From positions 1-64,000 of the forward strand of contig JAACJO010000018.1 in the NCBI GenBank assembly GCA_013368445.1: a stretch of DNA of 64,000 nt, given 5' to 3'. Under the pieces are notes generated by a model, which worked only from the letters and a program-made list of their open reading frames with translations, was not told where the DNA came from and ran no database searches. Of the stretch, positions 11,863 to 25,282 are shown piece by piece. The stretch comes from Leucocoprinus leucothites. Lineage: Eukaryota; Basidiomycota; Agaricomycetes; Agaricales; Agaricaceae. Numbering within the stretch: the stretch's first letter is position 1; every line of letters starts with the position of its first letter. The position numbers and the translations under genes are program-made.

Positions 11863-14800
11863 TCACATAAAAACAGAAGCATTCAAACCAGTCGTGAAAT
11901 CCAGCACACATATCCGTTGATCATGAGAAGCACTATAACACGAGCGGTAAACCGGTGTGGATGTAATTTCTAAGCAAACCACGCACCTGACAATCCTTCC
12001 AAGGTTGAACTTGACATCAAAGATGAGACTTGTATGTGTGTGTTTGAACTCTCGGATGAGCTTGCCTGTCGTGAACCCCATTAGCAACCCTTTCTGCATG
12101 GCATCCTTTTTTACTCACCGCTGTACAAATCCCACACCTTGACCACCTTGTCGTAACTAGCACTCAATAGACGCCCTGTCTTGGGATCAAATGAAATTGC
12201 GCGAACGAGAGCATTATGTCCTGCCAACGTTCTCAGACATTCACCAGTCCATGCATTCCAGACCCTGATCTTGCAGTCGTTCGAGCCCGATACAATGAGG
12301 TCGTTCTGCACGTCAAGTTAACTTCATATCGCTTGTCAGGCCCGATGTATGAATGAGGTACCTTGAACTCAATGCAGGCCAAGCCGCGATCGTGTCCATC
12401 AAAGGTTCTCAAGCGTTCGCCACTTTCAATGTCCCACAGGATCATCTTTCCGTCTCCACTTGCGCTGACCTGAGGATGCTATCAGTGCCTGAAGTGAAAA
12501 TAACGCAGCGTACGTACTACTCTACCATTTTGAAGTCCTAGTGCATTCACAGGTCCCTCATGACCCCTTAGCATCCGATGTAACGTTAGGGTCTCTCGAT
12601 CCCAAACACGGATAACGGTATCCTTCGAGCTGTGGCTACTGTAAGTGATCGGACACGGCAAAGGCACTGTGAGAGCTCACCAACTGACGATCCACCGGCT
12701 GTCTATCCGTAAGTCAAGGACACCATCAGTGTGTCCTTTCAAGATGGCGACAGGTTCTGCGAGAACCCTTCTGTCAAGAACATCTTCTCCCTCACTGCCC
12801 GCCTCCTCTTTGTCGTCAGTTAAAACTTCCCCCGTATCTAAACTCCATACACATATCGTACAGTCGCTGCTTCCCGTAAACATAAATCCAGTCCTTTTAA
12901 CTGGACTTCTCGAACCCATATCCATGTCCACCGATAGTGATGTCCCATCTTCTCGCGTTCTGCGCATGCTCAGCAAGTCAGGAGAATCAAGATCCCAGTC
13001 CCTTTCAAACTTCAGGCATAGGACGCTACCTGTATGAGCGCCTACAAAGGTACCCAACCGTCTTCCTGTCTTCAGGCTCCAGGCTATGACAGTCCGATCC
13101 CGAGAACCAGTGATAATTCTTTGGGAGTCAAAATCGACACAGTAGACACTTTAAGCGATAAGCTACATGGAAACTGAAGGTGGAGTAAGCGACATACCTG
13201 TCTGTGTGACCATGAAGTTCACGCCTTTCGGGCTCCCACTTTTCCGCCTTGAATACGAGGTTCATATTGACAGGTTCGGTTCGAGACGCGGGGATCGCCC
13301 TCAGTTCCGCTGTTTTCCCAGCAGCTCTTCCTACAGAAGTCGACTCGGCCAAGTGGTCAACAGAGCAGCCCGCTATGGCGCTCAGTGTATTACCACCCCG
13401 AAGCAGCCTCGCCGGCGAGAGCGATCTCGATCTCGGGGCCTCGCGAGAGGTCATTGACCTGCTTGTCTCACGGATACACGGCGGCTCCTCTGGAAGCGAC
13501 ATAGGGACATGAACATATGAGGTCCCCAGCCACCTCTTCTCCAATCCCAGCCTGTCCATGTACATCTTCTGCCAGTCGAATTGTAAAGGAAAATTCTGTT
13601 TGGGATGCCGAAGCGCCTTGTGCGCTAAATGTGGCGTCAAATGAGGTGACAGCAACGATGATTGCGGGCGTCTACATTGAGTAGTGCTGTGTTTCAACGA
13701 GGCACCGAATTTGAACGCCTGGGCTCTCGGCTTGAGTTTCCATCGATGTCGCTTCAACTGACGACTAGGTGAATCAACAATGTTCGCCGATGACCCTGCT
13801 TCAAATTTCCACATATGGGACATGTCCGCCTTTCTGAGGTCAACGTCCCATCTTCCCAAGAATAAAGCATGCCAGACAGGGTTATCGCTCGCTAAACGCC
13901 GCCACGTGCGTGAAACAGTAAGGCAAGCCAGTATAGCACGTAAAGCAACCTTGGATTTCTCCTCGGCTTCGTTCACCAAGGGATCCTGCTTTTCGGCACC
14001 AGGAGCATGTTGCATATGACAGCGTACGGGAGGCGGGCAGACCAGCTGAAGTATGTAGACCGCGAGTTCTGGCGGCAAAAGTCGTAGGATATCAACACCA
14101 GTCACCGCCCGTACGTCAACGAAGCAAGCCTCGTCGATTAGCTCGCCTTCTTCTCCGTCCAGCGGCGAAAGTTCCCTGAAATGAACGTCTTCGGCGGGTT
14201 CCGACGCAAATGGTGAGTAAGGGGAAGGTTGGGCCCTTCCTTTCCCCTTATTTTGGCTCCTAGAATTACTATTCCAGAGAAGAGGTGAATGGTGACCAGA
14301 GGGTGATTGGCTGCTAAACAGCTGTGTTGGTAGGGAAATAGAATGAGAGAAGATTCTTGGTGAGCCGGCGGGAGAGGAATCGATAGAAGCAGGGGAAGAT
14401 GTAGGGGGTGAGTTAATGTTATGGCTACCGGAGAATGCCTTCCCTGGAGAAGAAAGTGCATCCCAGATACGTGGCAGGAGCGTCTTGAAGGGATTCGATT
14501 GCTGAGGTATATTGGGCATTGAGATAGATTCGGTAGGGTGGTTCAGGCTTATGAAAGGAACTCCACCGAGGCCAGGGCTTGTATAATATGTGTGACCTCT
14601 GGGACTGGACCAAGCCGCTGGAGATTGAATTCCAAATCCTGCAAAAGAGGAGGATATAGAACGGCGATGGCCATAGGGATAGCTACCTGGCATTTGTACG
14701 GTAGGCACATTATCGCCTTCCAGCTCCTCTACATCGATGAAAGAGTAATCTGCAGTTGGAGCAGGAGAAGGGGGGCGTGCTCGATGAGTATCGTACTCCT

Positions 14801-15128
14801 CCCCCTCATTGTTGTCAAGGTTGAAATGTGGTGGCGTCTGTGGAATATCTGTGGTCGTGAGATACGGCGACCCGAGCATGGAGTTCATCATGTGCGAGAA
14901 GTGCGGGTTGTTTGGGTACTCCTGAGTCGCTGAATGACTCGTTATATTGGGTTGTTTGTTGAATTGGGTCTGTATTGTAAGAGCCGACCCCGATGTCCGA
15001 CGGTGATGTTGGAGTACCATCGGACGCTGAGGTATATTGTAAGCACTTGGTGAGAGCCTATTTGGCGGTCTCCGCCTTGTATATGGCGGTGTATATGAGA
15101 TAGAGGGGCCTGCGTCCTGAGAGGACAT
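11863..15128 (-). CDS. F-box and WD40 repeat protein (SCF ubiquitin-ligase substrate receptor)
   Basis: ATG at 15128 opens a first exon of about 645 codons. The first ~340 residues are Ser/Pro-rich and probably disordered. Residues about 345-420 form an F-box (LPPELAVYILQLVCP, then CLTVSRTWRRLASDNPVW), which in this class binds Skp1. After a splice at about 13191, seven WD40 repeats follow over several small exons; examples are RIITGSRDRTVIAWSL, FMFTGSSDCTICVWSL, VIRVWDRETLTLHRML, MILWDIESGERLRTF, LIVSGSNDCKIRVWNAWTG and VVKVWDLYSG. Seven blades make a complete propeller for substrate binding. The layout recalls Cdc4/Met30-type receptors, but no one-to-one orthologue can be assigned by eye. 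The final blade has a weaker WD (ICVLDF). The stop is at 11863-11865. Confidence 0.88.
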
Positions 15129-17129
15129 CGTGGTAGATTGGGAGAGAGCAAGAATGGTGGTAAAGTAAGTACTCCTGAGCTGCTCTCAAGATAAGTATGA
15201 CGGTGTGCCCTGATGCCTTGAACGGTCCCGTGACCATACCCCTGATCAATTCTTCCAAACACATGCACATAACGCGCCTATCAGACTCAGTTTTTGTGAC
15301 CTCACTCTGCGTTTAGTGCACGTTGGTCTGCACCACGGGCGTCCATTCTGGAGTTCTAAGTCCGATCCTACCGTGATTATGAACCTCAATGAAGTTTGAA
15401 GCAATGCATCCTGCTCAATTTCATTAAACTTCGGGTTTGACCCTGTCCCCCCCACGTTGGGCGATGTACAAACCTCGAGACGGAAGTCTCAAAATTCACC
15501 GCAGTGCTGGTGAACTTGACGATGATGCAAATGACAACACCAAGGCTCTCCAGGCGGTGAAACAAGACATACGAGTTATAACTATTGAACAAGAAATGTG
15601 TCTCAAGTCCTGGCCTTAATCTCGTGTCTTCAACGAAGCGTTTACGACGGAGTCACTGAGCATACTGCATCTCACTTTCATACTTGCCCGTGGCCCAAGG
15701 ATCCTGGATCGAGTACGAATATCTAAATGAGATAACCCAACCCAAAACCCCCGTCTCACATACCTACACTACCTCACGGGACAATCCTGCTTCGCCGGAT
15801 CATCAGAAATGTTATATTCCAGGCTCGTATCATGCTCCTTCGACGACCTCTCAAGACCTTACCCCCAGTGTCCCCAGTAATTTATTTTCAAGCAAGCAAA
15901 AAACAAAGCTCTCTTAACCCAGACAACTGTTGTGGGTGGCTCAGCCACACAAATGGTTCTGTATGGTGATGCTAAGTCTGGCCAACTGGCGTTGCATCTC
16001 CCTGGCAGCTTGGAACTTGAGAGTGCACATAATTCCAGAGTTCTCTTTCAGCCTCCCGATATGATATGAGGAAGAGGGGATGCGCTACTGTGGGTGACAG
16101 GTCCACTATCTTGGGGGATGGCGATCAGGATAATGAGTTAGTTTGGGCCGGTATTTTGACATAACGAACGAAGCGGTTGTCATCTTTGAAATGGTCCCTG
16201 GCCAGGAGACTGAGGGCGGGGTAGATCCCGATATAACAGAGAAGCTATTACCAGTGCACCTCCTCAACGCTGCGACGACTCCGAACAAGTTGAAGGTACG
16301 AGTGTTTTTAGGCATTCGATTAGTAAACGTTCACGGTCGAAACTGTTGCCGGCTTCCAAGGAGATAATCTACTGAAGAACATTGAAGAAGAGTCACCTGG
16401 GATTGAACAACCCGGTGCTCCTGGTGGTTCCCATGCCATCCTCTATGTGCAGGAGGTGATATCCCACGTTGTACATGTACGGGCAACAACTCCGATCTGT
16501 CGAAGAGGACTGATCGAGCTGATCGTTCAAGGGATGACCGAGTGCCGCAGGGCGGTAGTGGCCGATATCAGATATAGTGTAATAGAACATTTTGAATCAC
16601 AAACGCTGGATGGTGGGTTTTCCGAACGCACTACAACCTCCCCTAAGTATTTGTGGAAGAGACTGATAGCCCAACAAAATACAGAGAAGAGTCAGATTTG
16701 ATATTGATGGGTATACAATGTGATCACGAGCTGCATTACACATGTGTTGGTCAAACGGTAATTTACATGGTGTTGAAGGTCATCAACTCTGAATCGGATA
16801 AAATATCACTCTCTGCTGATCCATACCGTGAGCTCAGAGGATGGAATGATGTAGGCGCTGTCTTCAATCGCAACGAACAGATTACATGATTATGTACACC
16901 CTCCTTTCAGCCTTTGTCATTTGATGTCAGGGTGACGTTTTGGCTTGCTTTTTTAGCACACGCTAGAATAGACAAGGTTAACTGGAGTTAAATGCATTGC
17001 CTCACACGACCACCGTCTTTCGTACTAGCACCCACACGTTCTGGATATAAAGGCTCAACTTAGCTCATTTACTCACTCTTCCCTCCATCGACATCCGCTA
17101 TCGGTGCACCGTCACTCAGCGCGACACTA
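15129..17129. other. Intergenic region with weak open frames
   Basis: Divergent promoters of the F-box/WD40 gene and of the small gene at 17130 should lie here. Plus-strand open frames at 16143-16367, 16447-16701 and 16653-16889 could be exons of a degenerate gene (one contains ECRRAVVADIRYSVIEHFE), but no family was recognised and no consistent splice chain was found, so no gene is called. Confidence 0.35.
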
Positions 17130-18194
17130 ATGGGACGCTGGACGCAATATGAAGAGGTATTTAGCCCCTTTGCTCTGAATGCTTTAACACTGGGCTAATA
17201 AGGAGCTGTTTATTACTCTGGCTTATCGCTATATCCAACACAACTCGGTCACACGGCATATTCTCCCTTAGGACGCCGCACGCCTTCCCGAGGGGATGAA
17301 GCGCATCGGCTATGACGCCGACACACAATGCTACACTTTCCAAGATCGCTACACAGGAGCCTTGTACCGTTCGGAGCCAGGCAATGTCTATGGGACACTG
17401 ACACCGGTGAATCCCAGTGAGAGCAATGCTCGAACGGTCCGTCCTAATGCTTTCGCCTCGACAGGTGAGTAATACAATATCGCATTTCCCGCTCCATGCC
17501 CTCTTCTTGCTTCAGCAACTCCCGCCACCCGAGAACATTAGAGTAGGGCACTACTTTGAAGCTCCCGGTTCTTCGCGTCGATCGAGCATTGATGCTTGAC
17601 GTATCCACTGAGCCTCATGTTGTCCTCATGCCTTGATCTCAGCCATTATCAAACTCACCCATATTGAATCGTCTTACCCCTACAGATCCTGCCAAGCAAC
17701 GGTCTAAATCGACCGTCAATACAAGCATCAGCTCATTCGACGACTTCCTCCCATCTTCTGCCATCACTGCCCCACCGCCGCCTCCGTCAAAGGTGTCCTT
17801 ACGTAGCCCAATATCCGACTCCCCAACTAACTCGCGACTACCGGGCATATTTCGTAAAGTCAGAGTGATGAGCTCTGCTGTCTCTAGGATGCAGCCCCCT
17901 CAATCTGAAGGTCCACCAGGCCACATTAAATCGCCTTCTCTTCCCATCTCGTCGTCCTCCAAATATCGCGATTCACCTTCTCCACCCCCACTGCCAACAC
18001 GCCGAATGAGAGGGTACACTAGATTACCGGACCCACGTCAAGAAGAGGACAAGAAAGCCCTTCTTCGCTCAAAGACTATGTCATCGGCATCCAGTTCCCG
18101 TTCTGCCCACGCTCCCACTCGATCATCCTCTCGAGCGTCGCGCGCATCTGCTGTATCTACAACATCGACCATCACACCCATGAAAACAAGATAA
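17130..18194 (+). CDS. Small conserved basidiomycete protein of unknown function
   Basis: Three exons are inferred: 17130-17156 (only nine codons, MGRWTQYEE), 17272-17464 and 17686-18194. The N-terminus continues as DAARLPEGMKRIGYDADTQC and YTFQDRYTGALYRS, a pattern I associate with a family of uncharacterised fungal proteins that begin MGRWTQY. The remainder is Ser/Pro-rich and probably disordered (FDDFLPSSAITAPPPPP), ending in a Ser/Arg-rich tail. No signal peptide, membrane helix or catalytic motif is visible. The splice after 17464 restores the frame exactly (ACA-G joined to AT). An extra exon near 17520-17600 cannot be excluded. Confidence 0.65.
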
Positions 18195-19758
18195 TGCATC
18201 CAAGTCCCATTGATTCTCCAGCGTTCTGACCATAGATGTGCCCAGTGCTATAGTCTAGCTGGGTTACAGCTCCAGCTGATTGTTGACAACGCGTTTTGAT
18301 TCTTCGTCTCCTCTGTCACTTGACTTCCGCTCTTACGACTGTTTCTGGGTTGGCTACTTGTCTCCTTTTGATATCATTGATATTTATGGCGTTAAGTTAC
18401 ATAGTAACTGGTTCCAGTACCTATCTCGACACGATCGGACTTGGAACTCCTCTGCCCTGACATATCCGCAGCTTTTAACCTCCACGCAGCGGTCTCCACT
18501 TCTCGGCTAGATATATTGTCTTTTCATTATAATCATCATTGTATTTGTTTCTCGTGAAAGAGGCAGTGCGACATGTCGACATCAGTTGTTCCGAGCCGAG
18601 TGTATTGCGACTGTAACTGAAGAGTCAATTTCAATGGTCGACGCCATTTTATCTCATTCAGCTCTTCGTGTAACATTATAGGAGCTGATGATATCTCTAA
18701 GGTTGTGGAGCTGGGCTTTCCTCCGTTTGAGCAGCGCCAAGGTTCAATATTTCAATCTTCTCCACATCTGCTTCGAAATGTAACAGACGGCTAAGAGCGC
18801 TAGTCACTTACATTTACCCAGGAGTTGGCAGGCCCTCAGGTCTAAGGAAGTGGTTCCTGTCTTCTTCTCCTTCCATGTCCCCTCTGCATCGATTTCAGAC
18901 TCCACGAATGAGATTTCTTCACCAATGCTCAAGTACATACCACTTGCGGGGGAATTAGTCCTTACTCGCAATTTTTACTGGGGTTGAGTCCACGATCGAA
19001 ACATGATATTTATGGTAGAAAGATCAGCCTTTGCAAACGCCAGAAAAAGTGGCGCTGGAAGGGATCATACAGAACTGCACCGTATGAGGTATTTCATTTT
19101 CCTCAAAAATGTCGATCTCCTCACGCAAATAAATTACTGCACTACGCCTTCCCCACATTTTACTTCGGCCGGTAGCTCGTGCCCTTCAACGCCAGTCAGC
19201 TCGCCTCCGCCCCACTGATAATCAACGCTCGAACTCTGGACAAGTATAAGGACTTGCCAGTGCTGAGTCGGTGCATAAATCCCAAGAAAATACATGACAT
19301 AATGAAGACGAAGCACAGCAGAGACTAATAACCGATAATGCGATAACGTACACCACAAAAACCAGGGATACGACGGAAACGAACCGACCAACGATTGAAT
19401 AACGAAGAACTAAAACAGCACCCAACATTTTACGTAGACTAGCATGGAAGATGAGCAGAAGATATAAACAAGGGAAAGAATAAAAATGGTATCAATCACA
19501 CAAGGAATTATCCACCAATTCCGACCAACCAAAAAGCAAGAAGTCAAACACCTTTAAACGGAAGGAAAACCGCCAGGAAAAAGCCAGAGAGAGGAAGAGA
19601 GGAAGAGAGCATCGAAATCAGCCAAAAATCCACACCTACATATAACTCAATCGAGATAAACAAGTAGCGAAAAGTCAAACCCAGGCCAACTAATCCGGGG
19701 CGAGTACGCTCAGTCCCCAAAAAAAGGACGAGGCGACGCAACCTAGAGGAGGCATGGA
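18195..19758. other. Intergenic region between convergent genes
   Basis: No supported gene. It lies between the 3' ends of the small plus-strand gene and the minus-strand transcription factor, so it should hold both 3' UTRs. The short open frames seen here are of chance length. Confidence 0.4.
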
Positions 19759-22700
19759 TTAACGCCAACTCCCATTCGCTTCCGAGTTATAACTCACGTT
19801 ATACATATACGTCGTCCAAGTCTCCTGTAATCGACTATCATCGGCAGCGATACCTCTCAGCACGCCCCCAGGAGTAAAGGGTTGTTGCTGCTGTGGTTGC
19901 TGCTGCTGCTGCTGCATATGGACTTGCCCTTGGTACTGCTGCCCAGAATACTGTGCAGGTACCTGTTGCGGTTGTTGTTGCTGCTGCTGAGGCGCGTAGC
20001 CTTGATCCGGAACGGTCGGTGCGGCAGCCCAATACTGGGAATATGTTTCCGGAGGATATTGCTGCTGCGGCTGAGGTTCCGGTGGAGGGGGAGGTTGTTG
20101 CTGTTGCGGAGGATAATGAGGCGCTGGGTGAACATAGGGCGCTTGTACATCATATGGTGTCACGGGCGTCCGTTCTCCCGATGAAGGCGTAATCAGCGTT
20201 TCCCTCGAGTTCTCATAGTGTTGAGGAGGTATGACCTGTAGCGGTTGCTGCTGCTGAGGATGATGCATCGGCACATGCGATGAGCGCTGGTACTGGGGTG
20301 GTTGTGGTTGGGGTGGTGGTGGTGGTAATGGTTGACCTTGGTGGTGGTACACCGCATCCTGCCCTTGTGCATACACCTGTCGCAAATTCACAGGCGACTG
20401 TCGCGATCTAGCCTGCGGCGGTTGCTGAGGGGGAGATGGTTCTTGGTTGTAATACCCCTCATACTGTGCCTGCGGATGCTGCTGCTGAGGCCTGTATCCA
20501 GCCTGAGGTGGCGGCGGAGGCGCCTGATAATGCTGTTGCGCCCGCTGTTGTTGCTGCTGCATTTCATAATCCATTTCTCTCCTCTCCGCCATCTCCCTTT
20601 CCTGCCTCTCAAACTCCATCCGCTGCCGTTCCTCCTCTTCTCTCCTTCTCTCCATCTCCATCTGCTGCATTTGCTGATATTCCATCTCCCTTTGCTGCTG
20701 CTGTTGATGCTGATACTCAACACCATCCATCCCAGATTGCACCTGAACCTTCGCCTCTTCCTCCCTTCCACTCATCCCATTCACAGCGTACGGCCCATAC
20801 GCAGGAACACCGACCACCTCCGTTTCCGACCCTTCAGGCAGCGGCGGCGGCGGTGGCGCAGACGTATCCATATACGCCTGCTTAACCTGTGCCTCAATAC
20901 GTCCATCAAACCCTCGTAACTCGTGCACCAGGTTCGGATGCACACCCTCGAACGAGGGGTACTGGTTAATCAATTGCTGCTGCTGAACCGGCAACGGCTG
21001 CGATGGTACCGAAGGTATTGACACTTGCTGGAGTTGCTGCTGAGCCTGTTGCGGCGTAGGACCACCGTATACACTGTGATTTGCCGATACCCCTCCTTGT
21101 GTGTGAGGTGGGTGTCCCGGAGCTTGTCCTGGAACCTGCAGATATCCCTGAGCATTAGGTTTAATCTTCGGGCTCCCTGAACTCGCTCTCGACGACGATA
21201 CCAGACTCCCTAAAAAAAAACACAGTATTCCATCAATCATTATCAAAACAATCAGCGGAAGAACATGACGTACCACTCGACGCAAGCCGCCTCAAGCCAT
21301 TCCCATCAGGTCCAGCAGTCGAAACAACAGGCGACCGCGTAGCCACCGTATGCGTCTTCCCACCAAAAATCTCCATCTCATTCTTTTCCTCATCCGTCTT
21401 CGAAGGCTTCAAAATATCATTCGGTATAGTCGGCGGCAATCCCCTCTCACTATCTTCAAATGACTTCAACGCCTTTCTCCGCAGTCTTGATAAGATCGGC
21501 TAGATGATAAAAATATCCCAAGAGAGGGAAAAAAGCGAATGAGCCTCAAACGCCACAAGAAAACGATCAGAAAGGATAAGACCGAAAATGACAGAAACAA
21601 AGAAGAATCCGTCAGGATAAGAAGCCAACATGAACATAACATCCGGAGAAGGAACAAAAGTGCGCATGACGGTGGAGAGAAGCACAGATATTTTTGTCAA
21701 GCGCGCCGGCACAAAGGGGAAAGGAGAAAGGAAAGTGGAGGGAATCGGAACGAGGCACAAGTGGAGAGGTGGAACGAAATGGAAGAAAAGGCCCGCACAC
21801 AAAACATCATCTCTCTTACAACGGAACCGAACAAGAATTAAATGTCACAATCAATTGCAAAAACATGCTCACCATGAACTTGACAGCCCTTCCACCATGC
21901 CTGGCGGCATGCTCAAACAACTCACATGCATTATTCAGTTCAATCATTGCCGCATGAGCAACCTGAGACTGCTTCGAGACATGCGTCGCAACTGACGAGA
22001 GCATTACCTGTATAAAACGAGGGTTAGGTGAGTACGCGAGACAGCGACAGGAAGCAAGCGTGGAAAAGGGCGAATGGATCGGGGGTTCCAAGAATGTCAG
22101 GGGATCGAAGGTGGGAGAAGCACAAGGAATGAAACGAGGGTTGCATAAATGTGGGTTATTCAAAGAAAATTGTGGGTCGCAGGAGTTTGAGAAGGGTGGG
22201 AGCAGAGGTGGAACGGCGTTGAGGCGAAAAAGGGTGTCGCCGAACGAAATCACAAAAGTGCTGCGAAAAAGATCACAAAACAACATAAATAGAAATAAAA
22301 CAGATAAAGGTTAGGGAGGAGGGAAAATTGCAAAAGAAAATGAGATAAAATACATAACCCGAAGAAACACTCACAGTCGCACTGAAAGCATGCGTCCACA
22401 GCACCCAAAACCTCGCAATCTGCCTAGGAAACAATATAAACTGCTTCCTCACAGACCCCAAAATCGTACACGCGCTCCGATACCCAGCCAAAAAGCTCGG
22501 CGCATATTGACTCTTTATCGGGTCCGCCGGATGAGTTTCAATCGCATGTGCAAAGAAACAGCGATGAATATACAACAGCGCTACAAAAAAAACCCGCACA
22601 TTAGCACTTGTCATCCCACAAATATTTTCCAATAAAAAAATAAGACACACTCAATTCCCGATAATTAATCGGCATAAAGCGACTCATCGTCTCTCCAAGC

Positions 22701-25282
22701 GCCAACCCCGTCGCAGCACCCTCCCTGCCCTCTCAAGATCCGTAAAGCCCAAGCTCGCATCCAAGTCCAGCGTAGCAGCTTGTTGTGCGTATAGCGGGAA
22801 TTCCATATCGCGGACTTTACGGTCGAGGTCGAGGATGATGCTATATTTGGGTGCGCGAGACGTCAGGGTGCCTTGTACGACTGCTGAGACGCATTCGGCG
22901 CCGAAGCGAGCTTTCCAGTATGGGACTGTGTCGAGGGATATGAGTCTGACCAGTGCGGGAGAGGGGGGAGAGGGGAACGTACAACTAGGTTGGATGCTTC
23001 CGTCTTCGCCTATTGTCGAATCGGGATCCTGGGGTAACTCGCAGTCAACAAATGGGAGAGAGAACGTTGCTAGTCTTCCTGTAGCTAGACTCTACAACAT
23101 CGATAACGTTAGCATATATGCATATAAGGACGCAGTGAAGCGACATACCTGCCAACAGTCTGTAATAAACAGCTCCCAGAACAACGCTCTCCGTTTCTGC
23201 ACTTCCGCAGGCGAAAGCTTCCACCTCGCACAATCACGATCTAATACACGCCGTCAGTCCACATTCATCACCAAAACTACCACAAGGACAGACTCACGCA
23301 ACCCAATCTAAATATCCAACACGAAAAAAAAATCAGTACACAGGCAATTCCACTAACGGTCAGCAGCTAATCAACTCACACTCTGTGCCAGCTTCACAGC
23401 GACACCCCAAACACCCCATGTCCTCTCTACACTCCCATCTCTCGAACAAATACCCTCATAAATCGCAATCAACGACAACGTCTGCACAGTAGACACACTC
23501 GGTGCCCTCTCCAACACCGGTTCCAGCACCAACGCCGCCTTTGTCAACTGGAAAAACTCTTCAGAAACAGTATTCTCCGGTGCGGGAGGTAAATTGATAT
23601 CTGTTAATGCACCGAAACAGAATATCATAAATAGAAGAGCGAGGTCGTGCGCTGTTCGCGTTTGATGTTTGGTTGATGAGGGCTGTTGAGAGGAGGCAGA
23701 AGAGGAAGGGCCGATGGGATGGGTTGCTGTGGACGAGGATGAGGAGGCACTTGAGTATGACCCCGGTGATGCTGCATTCGCAACCTGGCCATCCATTTGT
23801 CCCTGTCCCTGTCCTTGATGCATAGAGTCAACAGGGCTAACAGGCGTCAGAGGCACCTGTCCCTGCCCATTCGGCGGAGACCCAACATTTGTGGTTCCAC
23901 CACCAGCTCCAGCCGCCAATCCCCTCGCTTCGAAATACCACATCGGCAACATCTCCTCAACAATTTGCCTCTTGGTGACAGCACCGAAAAACCACGGCGC
24001 TTGTTCCAGATATAATTGACTTAACCTCCAGGCTTCTTCCCATTTGGGTAAGAAATTCACTAGGAGGTAGTCCATGTCGACGGCAGTGGAATTTTGTTGG
24101 AAAGTGTTTGTACTGAGAGGGAAAGACGCGTTGAGGGATGCTATCGCTGAACGTGGAGAACCCGCTGGTGCATGATTGTTGCTGGGTGCGTTTTGCAAAG
24201 AGGAATTGGCGACGTGAGGTGGAGAAGTCGTTATGCCATACGACGTGTATTCATTTACAGAAGAGGGAGGGGAGTCATCTGGGCGTTCGCCCTGAATATT
24301 GTAGGCGTCAGTATCATTGGAAGGTGTATGTAGACTTGCGAAGAGCACTCACAATTAATAAACTCTGTAAAGGAGATAATTATATCAATAAACTCATCCT
24401 CACGGCAAGACCATGCTCAGCAAAGAAAGCTTAGACTTACCTCAGATCCAGCACTCCTGCCATAGAAAGTCGCGGCACCGTCATCTCGAATAGCAAGGGT
24501 CCCAAACGCATCAATCACGCTCTCCCCCTCGTCTTCATCCTCTCCTGTTCTCCCACCGCCCTCCAACTTGATGCCGTTGACGCCACCTGATTTCATAACT
24601 TCGCCGTTAATAGCGGCATGTAGGTCAAGAGAAGACTTGATTTTCATCAGCTCGCGAGAGAGCAGGGGGTGCGGCTCGGAAGAGAGGGTGGATTGGAGGA
24701 TTGTGAGGGCGTCTTCGAGTTGACGGATTCGGTCAGACATTTGGGCGATTTTCTGGTGCAGTTTCTCAGTGTCTGCTAGCACGAATCTGTGTTCAGGTGA
24801 CAAAGGGTGAATACGTGGTGGGAAACGAGGGAAGAAAGAGAGAAACGAACCTCGTCCCCTGGCCAGTAATCAAGCTCCCATTCGGACAAATAGCAGAGCA
24901 TCCTCTTCGTTTACAGCTGTCGACGCGCAAGAGATTAATGAAAAACTCAGATCCCGAGCAGCCGAATAAGAGATAGGATATGTCACCCACCTCGCACAGG
25001 GCACTGTCTTATCACACTTCAACTTCAATCTACACTCCAACGTATGAGCATAAACGATCGACAGGACCCATGAAAATTAAAAAGGGCTCACCGTCTACAC
25101 TCCGCACACGAAAGCGCGCCTGTCGAGCACAAGTGACACCGAAAATACCAAATGGCGACAATCAGTTTCTTTCGGATCCCGACGAGGAGCTCAAGGCACA
25201 TACCCCTAGCGCGCTTGGCCTCCTTGTCCAAAGCTTTGAGTTGTGGATTGTGGTCTTTCCTCGACGACCCAGTGGGCGGCAT
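19759..25282 (-). CDS. Zn2Cys6 fungal-specific transcription factor with glutamine-rich tail
   Basis: ATG at 25282 starts MPPTGSSRKDHNPQLKALDK. The zinc cluster is spread over several small exons: ALSCAECRR, LKLKCDKTVPC, then CKRRGCSAICPNGSL. This satisfies C-x2-C-x6-C-x5-C-x2-C-x8-C. A coiled coil follows (LHQKIAQMSDRIRQLEDAL), as is usual for dimerising Gal4-type factors. The middle region (about 24300-21900) gives the fungal_trans domain: WYFEARGLAAG near 23930, EGICSRDGSVERTWG near 23430, WELFITDCWQ and LATFSLPFVDCELPQDPDS near 23040-23180, then CTILGSVRKQFILFPRQIAR near 22450. The last large exon (19759 to about 21210) is dominated by Gln and Pro runs, a likely activation region. It is nuclear and its target genes are unknown. 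Intron borders between 21500 and 23400 are approximate. Confidence 0.85.

Noticed and set aside
16143..16889. Possible multi-exon gene
   Set aside because: Three open frames in a row, but no consistent splice chain, start or family; left as unannotated.
20332..20919. Long plus-strand open frames rich in Leu/Arg and Ala/Val
   Set aside because: They are antisense shadows of the CAG-type Gln-rich exon of the minus-strand transcription factor.
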